Source: Nitrospira sp.
GTDB taxonomy: Bacteria > Nitrospirota > Nitrospiria > Nitrospirales > Nitrospiraceae
Reading direction: 5' to 3'
DNA length: 64,000 nucleotides
NCBI GenBank assembly: GCA_024998595.1
Contig: JACOEK010000005.1
Coordinates: forward strand, 186,001 to 250,000
A program made the translations under genes and the position numbers. The notes beneath the pieces are model-generated. The model had not been told where the DNA came from, did not search any database, and saw only the letters and a program-made list of their open reading frames with translations. Shown piece by piece: positions 8,713 through 17,303 of the stretch. How positions within the stretch are numbered: position 1 is the stretch's first letter; the number at the start of each line of letters is the position of its first letter.

Positions 8713-10569
8713 GTGCAACCATTGAGTGAAGAGCGTCGGCAGCCCTGCACCCTTCGCGGCCCTGTGAGCCCGAGAGCTGCAGCCGTTCTGCTGATAGCGG
8801 TCTCCTGTCTGACCGCCGCTTGCCAGAGCGCCCCGCCGACTCGCTCCACTCCACCAGTCGCTCCGCCGGTCGCGCCACAGGTCTCTCGCGCGATGCCTCC
8901 CGCCTCGGATTCGCGCGCCTCCTACCACTTCCTGCTGGGCTATCAGGCCGAGCTGGAGCAGGAGACGGAACAAGCGATCAAAGAGTATCAGCTGGCTCTG
9001 CAAACAGACCCCTCGTCGAATTACCTCAAGGCCAGGTTAGCAGTCCTCTACTTCACGGCCGGTGATGTGCCGGCCGCGGTCAAATTTGCCGACGACGTTG
9101 CGGATGTTCCGGGTTTAGATGCGCAGATGCTCGGCCAAATCGGGGGGATGTATGCCGCGGCAGGAAAAGCGGACAAAGCCTTACGGCTGTTCAATCGTGC
9201 CATTGAGCAAGAGCCGCAACGAAGCGAACATTTCTTTGCCAAAGGACTGTTGTTAGCCAACCAGAAGCAATATGCCGAAGCAGAAGACACCATTCGTTCC
9301 GGCATCAAGGTCAGCCCGGACTCGGCAGTCGGGTATTATTACTTGGGCCGCATCGGTGTCGAGGCCCGTGATTTCGACAAAGCGACAACGCATTTCGAGC
9401 AGGCGGTGACGTTGAATCCGGCGTTTGAACCGGCCTATGTCGCCCTAGGCTCTGTGTACGAGGCCAAGCAGGATCGCGGGAAGGCTATCGATATCTATCG
9501 CCGTTACCTGCAAGGCGTAAATCCAAAAAATCGCGAGATCCGGCATCATCTCATTCGTCTGCAGGTGTCAGCAAAGCAGTATGACGAAGCATTGCGGGAG
9601 TTGCAGGAGATGCTGGAGGAGGATCCGTCCGACCTCGATGCCCAATTGCGAATGGGACTCGTCTACGGGGAGCAGAAGAACTATCCACAAGCGATTCAAC
9701 AATTGACTCAGATTCTCACGGTGCGTCCATCCGAACTCAAGGTGCGAGATTATCTGGGGTATCTCTACGAAGAGACGAAGGATTACGCCCATGCAATTGA
9801 GGCGTATCGTCACAATCTCACGTTAGAACCCTCGTATTTCGAGGGTCACCTACACTTGGGCGTCTTGCTCTATCGGACCAAGCAGTATCCCGAGGCCATC
9901 CAGCATCTTCGGGAAGCCAACCGCTTGAATCCAAAACAACCTGAGGCCTATATCGTGCTGGGGTTGTCTCATTTTCAAGTCGAAGAATATGAGCCTTCCC
10001 TCCAGGCCTTCCTGGAAGGGATCCGTCACAATCCCGACAATGCTGACCTGCATTTCAATGCCGGAACCGCCTACGACAAGTTGAATCGGTTTGACGACGT
10101 CGTGAAGTCGATGGAAGCCACGCTCACCTTGGATCCTCACCACGCTGATGCGATGAACTACCTCGGGTACAGTTATGCAGAGCGCGGAGTGAAGATCGAA
10201 GAAGCGATCGCGTTGACCAAGCAGGCCGTTGCGCTCAGGCCGACCAACGGATATTACGTCGATAGCCTCGCATGGGCTTTTTTTAAAAAGGGCCTGTTGA
10301 GCGAGGCTCTGGCCGAAATGAAACGGGCGGTGGCACTAGTCGGGGATGATCCGGTGATCTATGAACATTTGGGCGAAATCCACTTAAAGCAACAACATCT
10401 CTCCGATGGACGAGAGGCCCTCCTGCATGCTCTCGAACTCGACCCTTCGAATGACAAGCTCATGCAGCGATTCCGCGAACTCGGCTTAGGCGATCCCGCC
10501 AAAGAAGAACGAATCCGCCAAGCCATCCGGCGTGTGACAGAGCGGAAAACCATCCCCTCCGCTCAGTAG
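8713..10569 (+). CDS. Large TPR lipoprotein
   Basis: 618 residues from a GTG start. A long N-terminal segment contains a lipoprotein signal peptide (hydrophobic about 21-36) with lipobox LTAAC (Cys at about 36). A Pro-rich linker (about 38-65) leads to some 14 tandem TPR units filling the remainder, for example PDSAVGYYYLGRIGVEARDF and NPDNADLHFNAGTAYDKLN. The protein is expected to be anchored in the outer membrane and to work as a protein-protein scaffold. Similar proteins occur in pilus and EPS assembly systems, and the pilin genes follow directly, but no specific partner is shown. No catalytic domain is visible. Confidence 0.75.
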   Translation: MQPLSEERRQPCTLRGPVSPRAAAVLLIAVSCLTAACQSAPPTRSTPPVAPPVAPQVSRAMPPASDSRASYHFLLGYQAELEQETEQAIKEYQLALQTDPSSNYLKARLAVLYFTAGDVPAAVKFADDVADVPGLDAQMLGQIGGMYAAAGKADKALRLFNRAIEQEPQRSEHFFAKGLLLANQKQYAEAEDTIRSGIKVSPDSAVGYYYLGRIGVEARDFDKATTHFEQAVTLNPAFEPAYVALGSVYEAKQDRGKAIDIYRRYLQGVNPKNREIRHHLIRLQVSAKQYDEALRELQEMLEEDPSDLDAQLRMGLVYGEQKNYPQAIQQLTQILTVRPSELKVRDYLGYLYEETKDYAHAIEAYRHNLTLEPSYFEGHLHLGVLLYRTKQYPEAIQHLREANRLNPKQPEAYIVLGLSHFQVEEYEPSLQAFLEGIRHNPDNADLHFNAGTAYDKLNRFDDVVKSMEATLTLDPHHADAMNYLGYSYAERGVKIEEAIALTKQAVALRPTNGYYVDSLAWAFFKKGLLSEALAEMKRAVALVGDDPVIYEHLGEIHLKQQHLSDGREALLHALELDPSNDKLMQRFRELGLGDPAKEERIRQAIRRVTERKTIPSAQ

Positions 10570-10721
10570 GTTCCCATCTCTCCTTAGAGAAGTCTTCTGA
10601 CATCTGCACCGCCAGGGCATGATGATCGGGTTTCCGCCATCTCACTACCTATTCCATTGATCTCCAGATAGCGTTTCAGACGTTTGCGCCCGCAGGTTTT
10701 GCTCCTCGTGGCAAAGAGCTG

Positions 10722-10746
10722 TGACTGTTCGATTCAGTCAATTTTT
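10722..10746 (+). terminator. Weak terminator-like hairpin
   Basis: TGACTG (10722-10727) and CAGTCA (10735-10740) form a 6-bp stem with a 7-nt loop, followed by ATTTTT. It is plausible for the TPR lipoprotein transcript, though short and 150 nt downstream of the stop. Confidence 0.35.
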
Positions 10747-10869
10747 GGCACTTTCCCGGGTAAGCGCAGCCTTCCTGCCAGGTTGAAGCCGACCATGATT
10801 GGTAAATCAGACAAAAATATCCCATTTTTGCAGCAGGTTACGAGGGAACATCCAAGAGGCGGCTATTGT

Positions 10870-10883
10870 GGCATAGGGCCTGC
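10870..10883 (+). promoter_or_regulatory. sigma-54-type (-24/-12) promoter of pilin 1
   Basis: TGGCATAGGGCCTGCTT has GG at 10870-10871 and GC at 10882-10883 with the diagnostic 10-bp gap. The start would be near 10895, about 70 nt before the ATG. The same GGCATAG..CCTGCT core recurs before the second pilin. Confidence 0.6.
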
Positions 10884-10965
10884 TTACAGACGGCACGTTC
10901 GCAGTGCATGGACGGTCGATAAGGAGCAGATGCATGGGTCTCCGGAGCAGAAATGATCGAGCCCA

Positions 10966-11493
10966 ATGGTGACTGAATCAAAGCAAGCAGGTTTCACACT
11001 GATCGAACTCATGGTCGTGGTGGTGATTGTGGGGATATTGGCCGCCCTCGCCATACCGAACTTTCTTCGATACCGGGCGCAGGCCATGCAAGCCGAGGCA
11101 CGAACGAATCTGGCAGGAATTTTTGTCGCTGAAATGTCCTTCTTCACCGAACGGAAAGAGTTCGGCAACTTCACGGATATCGGCTTCGCCGTCACTGGAA
11201 CCGGATCGAATCGCTATACGTATCGAACAGGATTAGGGCTCGGAGCCGGGCTTGGACCGAATGGAGGCAATCTGTGCGGGTCTGCCGGTAGCTGCGACAC
11301 GATTCAGACGGAAGCACCGGCCGCGGGCACGGTCAGTTTCACCGGAGGTGCGGGTATCGCCACCACGTCGTCGGCAGGTTTTACCGCCACGGCCGCTGCG
11401 GATCTCGATGGTGATTCGACGCATGATGGCTGGTACGTCAACGATTCCAAGCAAGGGTTGAGTGGCGCCGACCCGAATGATGTGTCGAGTTAG
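10966..11493 (+). CDS. Type IV pilin-like protein (PilA paralogue 1)
   Basis: 175 residues. It has a short class-III (prepilin) leader MVTESKQAG, cleavage G9/F10, then FTLIELMVVVVIVGILAALAIPNF with the conserved Glu at mature position 5. The C-terminal globular domain carries a Cys pair C104/C110 (C-x5-C), likely a disulfide loop. It ends in ...NDVSS, with a terminal serine. It is a paralogue of the pilin at 11748, sharing FLRYRAQ, the MSFFTE/TAYLSE region, NRYTYR and a Gly-Trp-x-Val-Asn-Asp motif near the end. It would be processed by PilD and assembled into a pilus or pseudopilus. No strong ribosome site is visible for the ATG; GTG 10969 is an alternative. Confidence 0.85.
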   Translation: MVTESKQAGFTLIELMVVVVIVGILAALAIPNFLRYRAQAMQAEARTNLAGIFVAEMSFFTERKEFGNFTDIGFAVTGTGSNRYTYRTGLGLGAGLGPNGGNLCGSAGSCDTIQTEAPAAGTVSFTGGAGIATTSSAGFTATAAADLDGDSTHDGWYVNDSKQGLSGADPNDVSS

Positions 11494-11632
11494 ATCTCGG
11501 TGCCAAAAGTTGTCACCAGCTGACGGAAAAAGGAATCTAGATCATGCAGCCGTCAGGAAGCCAGGATCGACCGTAAGTCTAAATGATTGGAAAATGGACA
11601 GAATGATACGCAACTACAGGAAGGAGGTGTTG

Positions 11633-11646
11633 GGCATAGAACCTGC
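11633..11646 (+). promoter_or_regulatory. sigma-54-type (-24/-12) promoter of pilin 2
   Basis: TGGGCATAGAACCTGCTA has GG at 11633-11634 and GC at 11645-11646, exactly 10 bp apart. Expected start is near 11658, giving a leader of about 90 nt. It is near-identical in core to the promoter at 10870-10883. Confidence 0.6.
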
Positions 11647-11747
11647 TATTCCCAAGATCTGTCAGGCGTGAACACGCAGTTCCGAATGAAGAGACAGGTA
11701 AGAAGAACGTGTCGGATGAAGTGGCAACAATAGGAAAGGGAGGAAGT

Positions 11748-12281
11748 ATGTTGAAGCAAATCAAGGGTCAGAAAGGTTTTACGTTGATTGAGTTGATGAT
11801 CGTCGTGGCGATCATCGGTATCTTGGCGGCCATCGCCATTCCGAACTTCTTGCGCTACCAGGCCAAGTCTCGACAGTCTGAGGCGAAGACCAACCTCGGC
11901 GCGATCTTCGTGGCAGAGACGGCCTACCTCAGCGAAAACTCGCGCTATGGCAGCTTCTCCGAAATCGGATACGCCCTCGCCGGATCGACCAATCGGTACA
12001 CCTATCGTAGCCCGGCGGTCGGTGGTAACGCGGCTTCCGGAGGCACGGCTTATCCGGCTGCCAACTATGACCAGATTCCGTGCGGTGCTCCCGCAGGTTG
12101 TACGGTTCAGACCGATGCATCTCCTGCAGTGCCGTCGAACGCAAGCACGACGGCGGGTGCGGTCGGCTTCACCGCCTCGGCGGTGGCCAGCATCGACAAT
12201 GACGCGACGATCGATGGTTGGTCGGTCAACGATATCAAGGGTGGTTTGACCCAGGCGGTTCCTGACGACGTGATCAGCTAA
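11748..12281 (+). CDS. Type IV major pilin-like protein (PilA paralogue 2)
   Basis: 177 residues from ATG 11748, preceded by AGGGAGGAAGT; the in-frame upstream GTG at 11709 has no such site. The leader is [10 protein letters not shown], cleaved G10/F11, followed by [20 protein letters not shown] with the mature Glu5. The Cys pair is C112/C118 (C-x5-C), and the protein ends ...DDVIS with a C-terminal serine. The strong ribosome site and close match to consensus suggest this is the major pilin and the copy at 10966 a minor or alternative one (inference). A strong terminator follows. Confidence 0.9.
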   Translation: MLKQIKGQKGFTLIELMIVVAIIGILAAIAIPNFLRYQAKSRQSEAKTNLGAIFVAETAYLSENSRYGSFSEIGYALAGSTNRYTYRSPAVGGNAASGGTAYPAANYDQIPCGAPAGCTVQTDASPAVPSNASTTAGAVGFTASAVASIDNDATIDGWSVNDIKGGLTQAVPDDVIS

Positions 12282-12307
12282 CGATCAGTCGCAGGGGTTC
12301 TCAGAGG

Positions 12308-12339
12308 CGGGGGAGGAACCATGTTCCTCCCCCGTTTTT
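12308..12339 (+). terminator. Strong intrinsic terminator after the pilins
   Basis: An 11-bp perfect stem (12308-12318 with 12324-12334, CGGGGGAGGAA/TTCCTCCCCCG), CCATG loop, then TTTTT. It separates the pilins from the downstream ligase, so readthrough should be low. Confidence 0.9.
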
Positions 12340-12382
12340 ATTCCACTGATTCATAGGCAGGTTGCTGAATTAGGATACGGAG

Positions 12383-14494
12383 GTGTCCAGTTCCGGTCAG
12401 TGCTTCTCACGTCGAGTATTCAAATTCACTTTGCCAAAATTCGCTTGTCTGATAAAGCAGGAGAGAGTTGCTTGGTCACATGAGCAGGGCATTGTTGTGA
12501 ACATTCTGCATTTCCTTCCACTGCTGTTGATGTCTGTCCTCGTGATTGTCTCCCCCTTGCAGGAGGGCGGCACGACTCATCCGGCGCAAATGATCATCCG
12601 TTTGTTGATCCTCACATGGCTGGGAATCATGTTGGCGGCCGGTATTCGAGAGGGTCGCCTCGCCATCCCTGTGCTGACGATGAGGTACGCCGTGCTGGCG
12701 TTCGTCGGGCTGGCTCTGGTGGCGACGCTGTCCTCCCCGTACCCTCATCCGAGCCGGCAGTGGTTGATCATGATCGCGGGGTACGCGACCTTATTCTATT
12801 TGATTGTCTCCTTGGTGAACCGATGGGAGCATATCCGTATTCTGACTCTTGTGATCGTGCTGATGGGCGTGGGCGAAGCAGGCTGGGCCATCCTACAAGG
12901 GTTGGCATGGAATGTCGTGAGACCTGCCGGCACCTTCTTCAACCCTAATTTTCTCGCCGGATATCTCACTGTAACCTGGACGATTCTGGTGAGCGTCGCG
13001 GTCTATGGCTACCGACAGGTCTCGGCCTTTTCACGACCGTGGATGTCACCTGTCTTGTGGTGGCTTGGGCTTGCCACGGCATTGGGCACGTTGTTCTTTG
13101 CAGTGTTGTTGACCCAGTCTCGCGGGGGGATGATTGTATGTCTGGTCGGGACGGGCTTTGTGCTGACAACCCGGTACGGTTGGAAATTAGCCGGCAGCTG
13201 CGTGGCAGCCGTGGTGTTGCTCGGGCTGTTTGTGCCCACGCCGATTCGTGATCGAGTGTTAACGGAGCATCAGCAGAACCCTGTTTCCTATGCCCGTTGG
13301 CAGATGTGGCAAGGCGCGGTCGCACAGATGGTCGATCATCCGATGGGAATCGGACTGGGTCTCTATCAGTACACGTATCCCCTCTACGCATTTCCGGTTG
13401 ACGGTGAAATTGCCCGGTTTGGAAAAGTGGCTCAGACACCACACAACGACTACCTTCAGATGGGCGTCGAGATGGGGCCGGCAGCAATCCTTGTCTTTGG
13501 AATTGGGCTTGTCTTGCTCACGCGCGAACTGAGACAGGTGCTTCAATCGCGACTTCGGCGGTGGCAGCGAAGTCTCATCGTGGGCACCGGCGGTGGCGTA
13601 ATGGCGCTTCTGACGCACGCCGCGTTGGATTCGAGTTTGCGTGAGTCGGCCCTCGCGATCTTGTTGGTGCTCTGTAGTGCAATGATTGTGTCGGCTGCCC
13701 GGCTCACCCGCAGGGGGGCCGATGCGGTCTATGTCATTCCGATTCATTCACGGTGGGCATGGGGAATCGGTGCGGCCTGTCTGGTGCTGGTGGCTGGTGT
13801 GGAGGTGACTCGACTGGGTGTGGCGTGGATGAAGTTTGATGCAGCGTCCCGCCGAGCCATAGCCGGAGACACCGATGCGGCCATTGAAGGATTGAGGGCG
13901 GCGGTCTCATTGGATCCAGGCAAGGCGCTGTACCATCATGGCCTGGGGTCAGTCTATGCGAGGACCTTTGAAGGCTCCCGGGACAAGCAAGCATTCCAAC
14001 TAGCCTATGCGGAGTTTAAGCAGGCGATCGAACTAAATCCGCTCGATAGCAGACTGCTTGGTCTACTGGCGCAACTGTATCTATCGGCGGCGGGGGGCTC
14101 ACCTTCTCCCGCATCGCTCGACGACCAACAAAAAGTCTGGTTGCGTGCTGCCGTTCAAGTCTATGAACGAGCCATCCAACTCTCGCCATTCTCCGCCATG
14201 TATCGATACGAGCAGGCCCGACTCTACTGGATGCTCGGAGAGCGGAGCGACGCTGAGCGTCGAGGAAAAGAAGCCGAAAATCTGGAACCGAATTTTCTAC
14301 CTACCCGCGCGTTATTGGCCCGTTTGTGGATTGAGGCGGGACAGGTCGATCAAGCAAGGGGGCAGGTACGTGAAATTCTGGCACGGCAGGCTCGCTATAA
14401 AGGGCGAAGCATGAGTGGTCTCGATCAAGCCTTTATGAATGTCGATGTCGGCCCCCTTCTTGCCGCAGTCGGAGAAACGGCGGTCGCGGGATGA
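12383..14494 (+). CDS. O-antigen ligase/oligosaccharyltransferase-like membrane protein with C-terminal TPRs
   Basis: Up to 703 residues. The start is uncertain: GTG 12383 sits directly against its putative AGG site, while GTG 12497 (residue 39) begins just before the first membrane helix and gives 665 residues. About 10-12 hydrophobic helices cover residues 40-490. The Wzy_C/WaaL-type signatures are LLTQSRGGM and, in a periplasmic loop, TPHNDYLQMGVEMG. From about 500 the protein is soluble and TPR-like (RAIAGDTDAAIEGLRAAV, FKQAIELNPLDSRLLGLLAQLY). Family members transfer lipid-linked glycans to lipid A core or to proteins, including pilin Ser/Thr. Its place right after two pilins makes pilin glycosylation a real possibility. 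It overlaps the next gene by 4 bp. Confidence 0.8.
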   Translation: MSSSGQCFSRRVFKFTLPKFACLIKQERVAWSHEQGIVVNILHFLPLLLMSVLVIVSPLQEGGTTHPAQMIIRLLILTWLGIMLAAGIREGRLAIPVLTMRYAVLAFVGLALVATLSSPYPHPSRQWLIMIAGYATLFYLIVSLVNRWEHIRILTLVIVLMGVGEAGWAILQGLAWNVVRPAGTFFNPNFLAGYLTVTWTILVSVAVYGYRQVSAFSRPWMSPVLWWLGLATALGTLFFAVLLTQSRGGMIVCLVGTGFVLTTRYGWKLAGSCVAAVVLLGLFVPTPIRDRVLTEHQQNPVSYARWQMWQGAVAQMVDHPMGIGLGLYQYTYPLYAFPVDGEIARFGKVAQTPHNDYLQMGVEMGPAAILVFGIGLVLLTRELRQVLQSRLRRWQRSLIVGTGGGVMALLTHAALDSSLRESALAILLVLCSAMIVSAARLTRRGADAVYVIPIHSRWAWGIGAACLVLVAGVEVTRLGVAWMKFDAASRRAIAGDTDAAIEGLRAAVSLDPGKALYHHGLGSVYARTFEGSRDKQAFQLAYAEFKQAIELNPLDSRLLGLLAQLYLSAAGGSPSPASLDDQQKVWLRAAVQVYERAIQLSPFSAMYRYEQARLYWMLGERSDAERRGKEAENLEPNFLPTRALLARLWIEAGQVDQARGQVREILARQARYKGRSMSGLDQAFMNVDVGPLLAAVGETAVAG

Positions 14495-15438
14495 AGATCG
14501 TCCGATCCCGATCAAGCCTCAAGCAGGGACTTGCGCAGGTGGTCTTTGGACTGATGCTCCTTGCAGGCTCCTCGGTGCTACTCCATCTCTTGGATGGTCA
14601 ACGGACTGCGGTTGCGCGAGCCGAGCAGTTGGCCTATCTCCCGAAGGGGGAATATTTAAAATTGGCCGTGCTTGGGTATCGGCAGGTCGTGGCAGACCTG
14701 ATCTGGCTGCAGGCGGTTCAGCATATCGGTGCGAAGCGTGACACACAGCGTGGATACAGCTGGACCTATCATGCCGTGGATGTCCTGACGGACCTGGATC
14801 CCACGTTCGTTCCGCCGTACCAAGCTACCGGCCTTTTTCTCGGGGTGTTAGCCGGTCGTCAGGAAGAAGGCCTGGCAATCTTGAACAAGGGAAGTCGCCA
14901 TAATCCATTGATTTGGCAACTGCCGTTCCTGGCCGGCTACATCTCCTACTACGAGCGTTGTGATGCGGCTGCGGCGGGGGAGTATTTTCGTATGGCGGCG
15001 CAGGTCCACGGCGCTCCTGCCTACCTGCCTCAATTGGCCGCGCGCATGACGGTGGAAAGTGGAGATTCCACGGCGGCGCTCGAATTCCTGGACCGATTTT
15101 CACGCAGCGTTACGGATGAACGGCTTCGCGAGGCCTTGTTGCGACGAATGAAAGAAATCGTGCAGGAACAGGATCTTCGTTTCCTTGAGGAAAGCATCAG
15201 ACGTTACCGGGCCAGGTATGGGCAGGGGCCGGCTAAGCTTGAAGATCTGATGTTGCATGGCATCATTTCACAGCTACCGGAAGATCCGCTAGGCGGCCAA
15301 TACGAGATCGACTTTCTGCGCGGGACGGTCAGTGCGTCATCAAAGCGGGAACGGCTTCGTATTCACGAGAAAGTGGCGTGTCAGGTGGGAGCCGGACCAA
15401 AGACTTGGGCGGGGACGAGTTCAGTCGACATGCAATGA
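14491..15438 (+). CDS. Membrane-anchored TPR-like protein with pseudopilin-like C-terminal segment
   Basis: 315 residues, start overlapping the ligase stop (ATGA). A single N-terminal membrane helix lies at about 15-33. Helical repeat-like sequence covers 60-235, with conserved-looking aromatic motifs (DLIWLQAVQHIG, YQATGLFLGVLAG). The final part, about 230-285, has YRARYGQGPAKLEDLMLHG followed by LPEDPLGGQYEID. This resembles the region after the helix in GspG-type pseudopilins, where a short peptide precedes DP.G..Y. It is probably an inner-membrane, periplasm-facing partner of the ligase and the ABC-2 exporter that follow. No specific function is assigned. Confidence 0.6.
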   Translation: MKIVRSRSSLKQGLAQVVFGLMLLAGSSVLLHLLDGQRTAVARAEQLAYLPKGEYLKLAVLGYRQVVADLIWLQAVQHIGAKRDTQRGYSWTYHAVDVLTDLDPTFVPPYQATGLFLGVLAGRQEEGLAILNKGSRHNPLIWQLPFLAGYISYYERCDAAAAGEYFRMAAQVHGAPAYLPQLAARMTVESGDSTAALEFLDRFSRSVTDERLREALLRRMKEIVQEQDLRFLEESIRRYRARYGQGPAKLEDLMLHGIISQLPEDPLGGQYEIDFLRGTVSASSKRERLRIHEKVACQVGAGPKTWAGTSSVDMQ

Positions 15439-15468
15439 CCCGCAGGGCAGTGAGGATGGAGGAGTGCC

Positions 15469-16440
15469 GTGGACGACATCGTCACAGAAAATCTGACTAA
15501 ATCGTACGCATCGGGCTGGCCAGGAAGACCGCCGTTCGTCGCGCTGGATGGTCTTTCCCTGCGCGTCGGCCGCGGAGAAATATTCGGATTTCTTGGCCCG
15601 AACGGGGCTGGAAAAACCACCACCTTGAAGATTTTGTTAGGGCTTGTTCGGGCCACGAGCGGGAAAGCCTTTTTGTTGGGGCAACCGGCTGGTGATGTGG
15701 CAACGCGAGGCCGTATCGGCTTCCTGCCGGAGTCACCCTATTTTTACGACTATCTGACTGCCGAAGAGTTTCTCGGATTCTACGGGCAGTTGGCCGGGTT
15801 GGGTCGCGCGGCTATCAATCAGAGGGTGACCGATCTGCTGGAACTCGTCGGGCTGGCGGATGCACGCACCAGGCAATTGCGGAAGTTCTCCAAGGGCATG
15901 CTGCAACGGATCGGACTGGCCCAGGCGCTGATTCACGACCCTGAATTGATCATCCTTGACGAGCCGATGACCGGCTTGGATCCGATCGGGAGAAAACAGG
16001 TCCGTGATCTGATTTTAAGTCTCCGTGATCAGGGCAAGACAGTCTTCTTCAGCACGCACATTCTGCATGACGTGGAGATGATCTGTGACCGGGTCGGCAT
16101 TGTGATGAAAGGTCGGCTCGTTGCCAGCGGGCGGGTCGATGAACTGGTACGACAAGACCATACCCACTCCGTCGAAATTGTCTGTCAGCAGGTCAAGACA
16201 GACGGCAATACGCTCATCCATTCTCTCGCCGCGCGGGTGCTTCAACAGGGCCAGCAGTGCCTGATCGTATTGCCAAATCCTGATGCGGTGGACGCAATCG
16301 TGGGAGAAATTCGTCGCCAGGGCGGACGGCTGCTCTCGGTGACTCCTCATAAGGCGTCGCTGGAGGATTTGTTTTTTCAAGAGGCCTCACAAGAAATCGC
16401 GCGAGCATTGCCGCATATGACCAGTGGGAGGGCGTCCTGA
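15469..16440 (+). CDS. ABC transporter ATP-binding protein (ABC-2/CcmA-NosF type)
   Basis: 323 residues from a GTG start preceded by GGAGGAG. Walker A is GPNGAGKTT (43-51), the signature LRKFSKGMLQRIGLAQAL precedes Walker B LIILDEP, and the switch histidine is in FFSTHILHD. A C-terminal extension of about 90 residues follows the nucleotide-binding domain, as in DrrA/NosF-like exporters. The next gene encodes the cognate permease. The substrate is unknown; the position in the glycan locus suggests envelope export. Confidence 0.85.
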   Translation: MDDIVTENLTKSYASGWPGRPPFVALDGLSLRVGRGEIFGFLGPNGAGKTTTLKILLGLVRATSGKAFLLGQPAGDVATRGRIGFLPESPYFYDYLTAEEFLGFYGQLAGLGRAAINQRVTDLLELVGLADARTRQLRKFSKGMLQRIGLAQALIHDPELIILDEPMTGLDPIGRKQVRDLILSLRDQGKTVFFSTHILHDVEMICDRVGIVMKGRLVASGRVDELVRQDHTHSVEIVCQQVKTDGNTLIHSLAARVLQQGQQCLIVLPNPDAVDAIVGEIRRQGGRLLSVTPHKASLEDLFFQEASQEIARALPHMTSGRAS

Positions 16441-16441
16441 T

Positions 16442-17206
16442 ATGGATGCGATCGGCGTCATTGCCTTGAATGCGTTCCGTGAGACCCTGCGGGACAAGAT
16501 TTTGTACAACCTTGTCTTGTTCGCGGGGTTGCTGATCGGGCTGTCGGTGCTGTTGGCGGACCTTTCCATTACCGAACATCACAAAGTGATTGCCGACATG
16601 GGCCTGGCAGCGATCAACCTGATCGGTGTCATCATCGCCATTTTCGTCGGCATCAGTTTGGTCAACAAAGAAATTGAACGGCGCACGATCTACACGATCA
16701 TGGCCAGGCCGATCAGCCGAACGTTTTTTATTCTAGGGAAGTATCTCGGTCTGGCCCTGACGCTGTTCGTCAATATGACCATTATGATGGCCGTATTTCT
16801 CGCCACACTTTGGCTCTATCACGTCCCGATCGAGCAGTCGCTATTTCAAGCGGTGGAACTGATTTTTGTGGAGATTCTGGTTGTCACGGCGATCGCCCTC
16901 TTTTTTTCGACGTTTACCTCCACCACATTGAGCGCCATCTTTACGCTGGGGCTCTATGTCATTGGCCATCTGACCGCAGACTTGAGGAGCGTGGTGGCAA
17001 ATGGTGAGAGCGGAGGAGTGAAGGCCGTCGTGGATCTGTTGTATTACCTCTGTCCGAACCTGGAGATGCTGAATATCAAGGGGCAGGCCGCCGTGGGTAT
17101 TCTCGTGGCACCGGAATATCTATTGCTCGCCTCGCTGTACGGGGTGATGTACGCCGGTGTATTGCTCACTAGTGCATGCCTGGTGTTCCAAAAGCGGGAT
17201 TTCTAA
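16442..17206 (+). CDS. ABC-2 type transporter permease
   Basis: 254 residues from ATG 16442, with GGGAGGG at good spacing; an in-frame GTG at 16424 overlaps the ATPase gene. Six hydrophobic segments (about 14-40, 50-72, 98-120, 135-160, 170-190 and 230-250) fit an ABC-2/NosY-like permease. The motif VNKEIERRTIYTIMARPISR after the second helix is typical of this group. It follows the ATPase stop by 1 bp and is coupled to it. Confidence 0.8.
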   Translation: MDAIGVIALNAFRETLRDKILYNLVLFAGLLIGLSVLLADLSITEHHKVIADMGLAAINLIGVIIAIFVGISLVNKEIERRTIYTIMARPISRTFFILGKYLGLALTLFVNMTIMMAVFLATLWLYHVPIEQSLFQAVELIFVEILVVTAIALFFSTFTSTTLSAIFTLGLYVIGHLTADLRSVVANGESGGVKAVVDLLYYLCPNLEMLNIKGQAAVGILVAPEYLLLASLYGVMYAGVLLTSACLVFQKRDF

Positions 17207-17303
17207 ACCGATAGAATTCTCTGGCAGTTGGACGCACAAGCGTTCGGATCCGGCTGTTAGATTGAATGCAATCGTGCGGCCGGCGGGAACTAAGGAAAGT
17301 CTT

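Larger units (their letters stand above)
10570..10965 (+). other. 396-bp intergenic region upstream of the first pilin
   Basis: No convincing gene. It contains a weak terminator-like hairpin (10722-10746), an AT-rich stretch around 10800-10830 (possible activator or IHF-type region, inferred) and a sigma-54-type promoter (10870-10883). The 90-codon frame at 10684-10956 lacks a ribosome site and family resemblance and is not called. Confidence 0.6.

Noticed and set aside
10684-10956. 90-codon frame before pilin 1
   Set aside because: No ribosome site or family resemblance, and it overlaps the sigma-54-type promoter.
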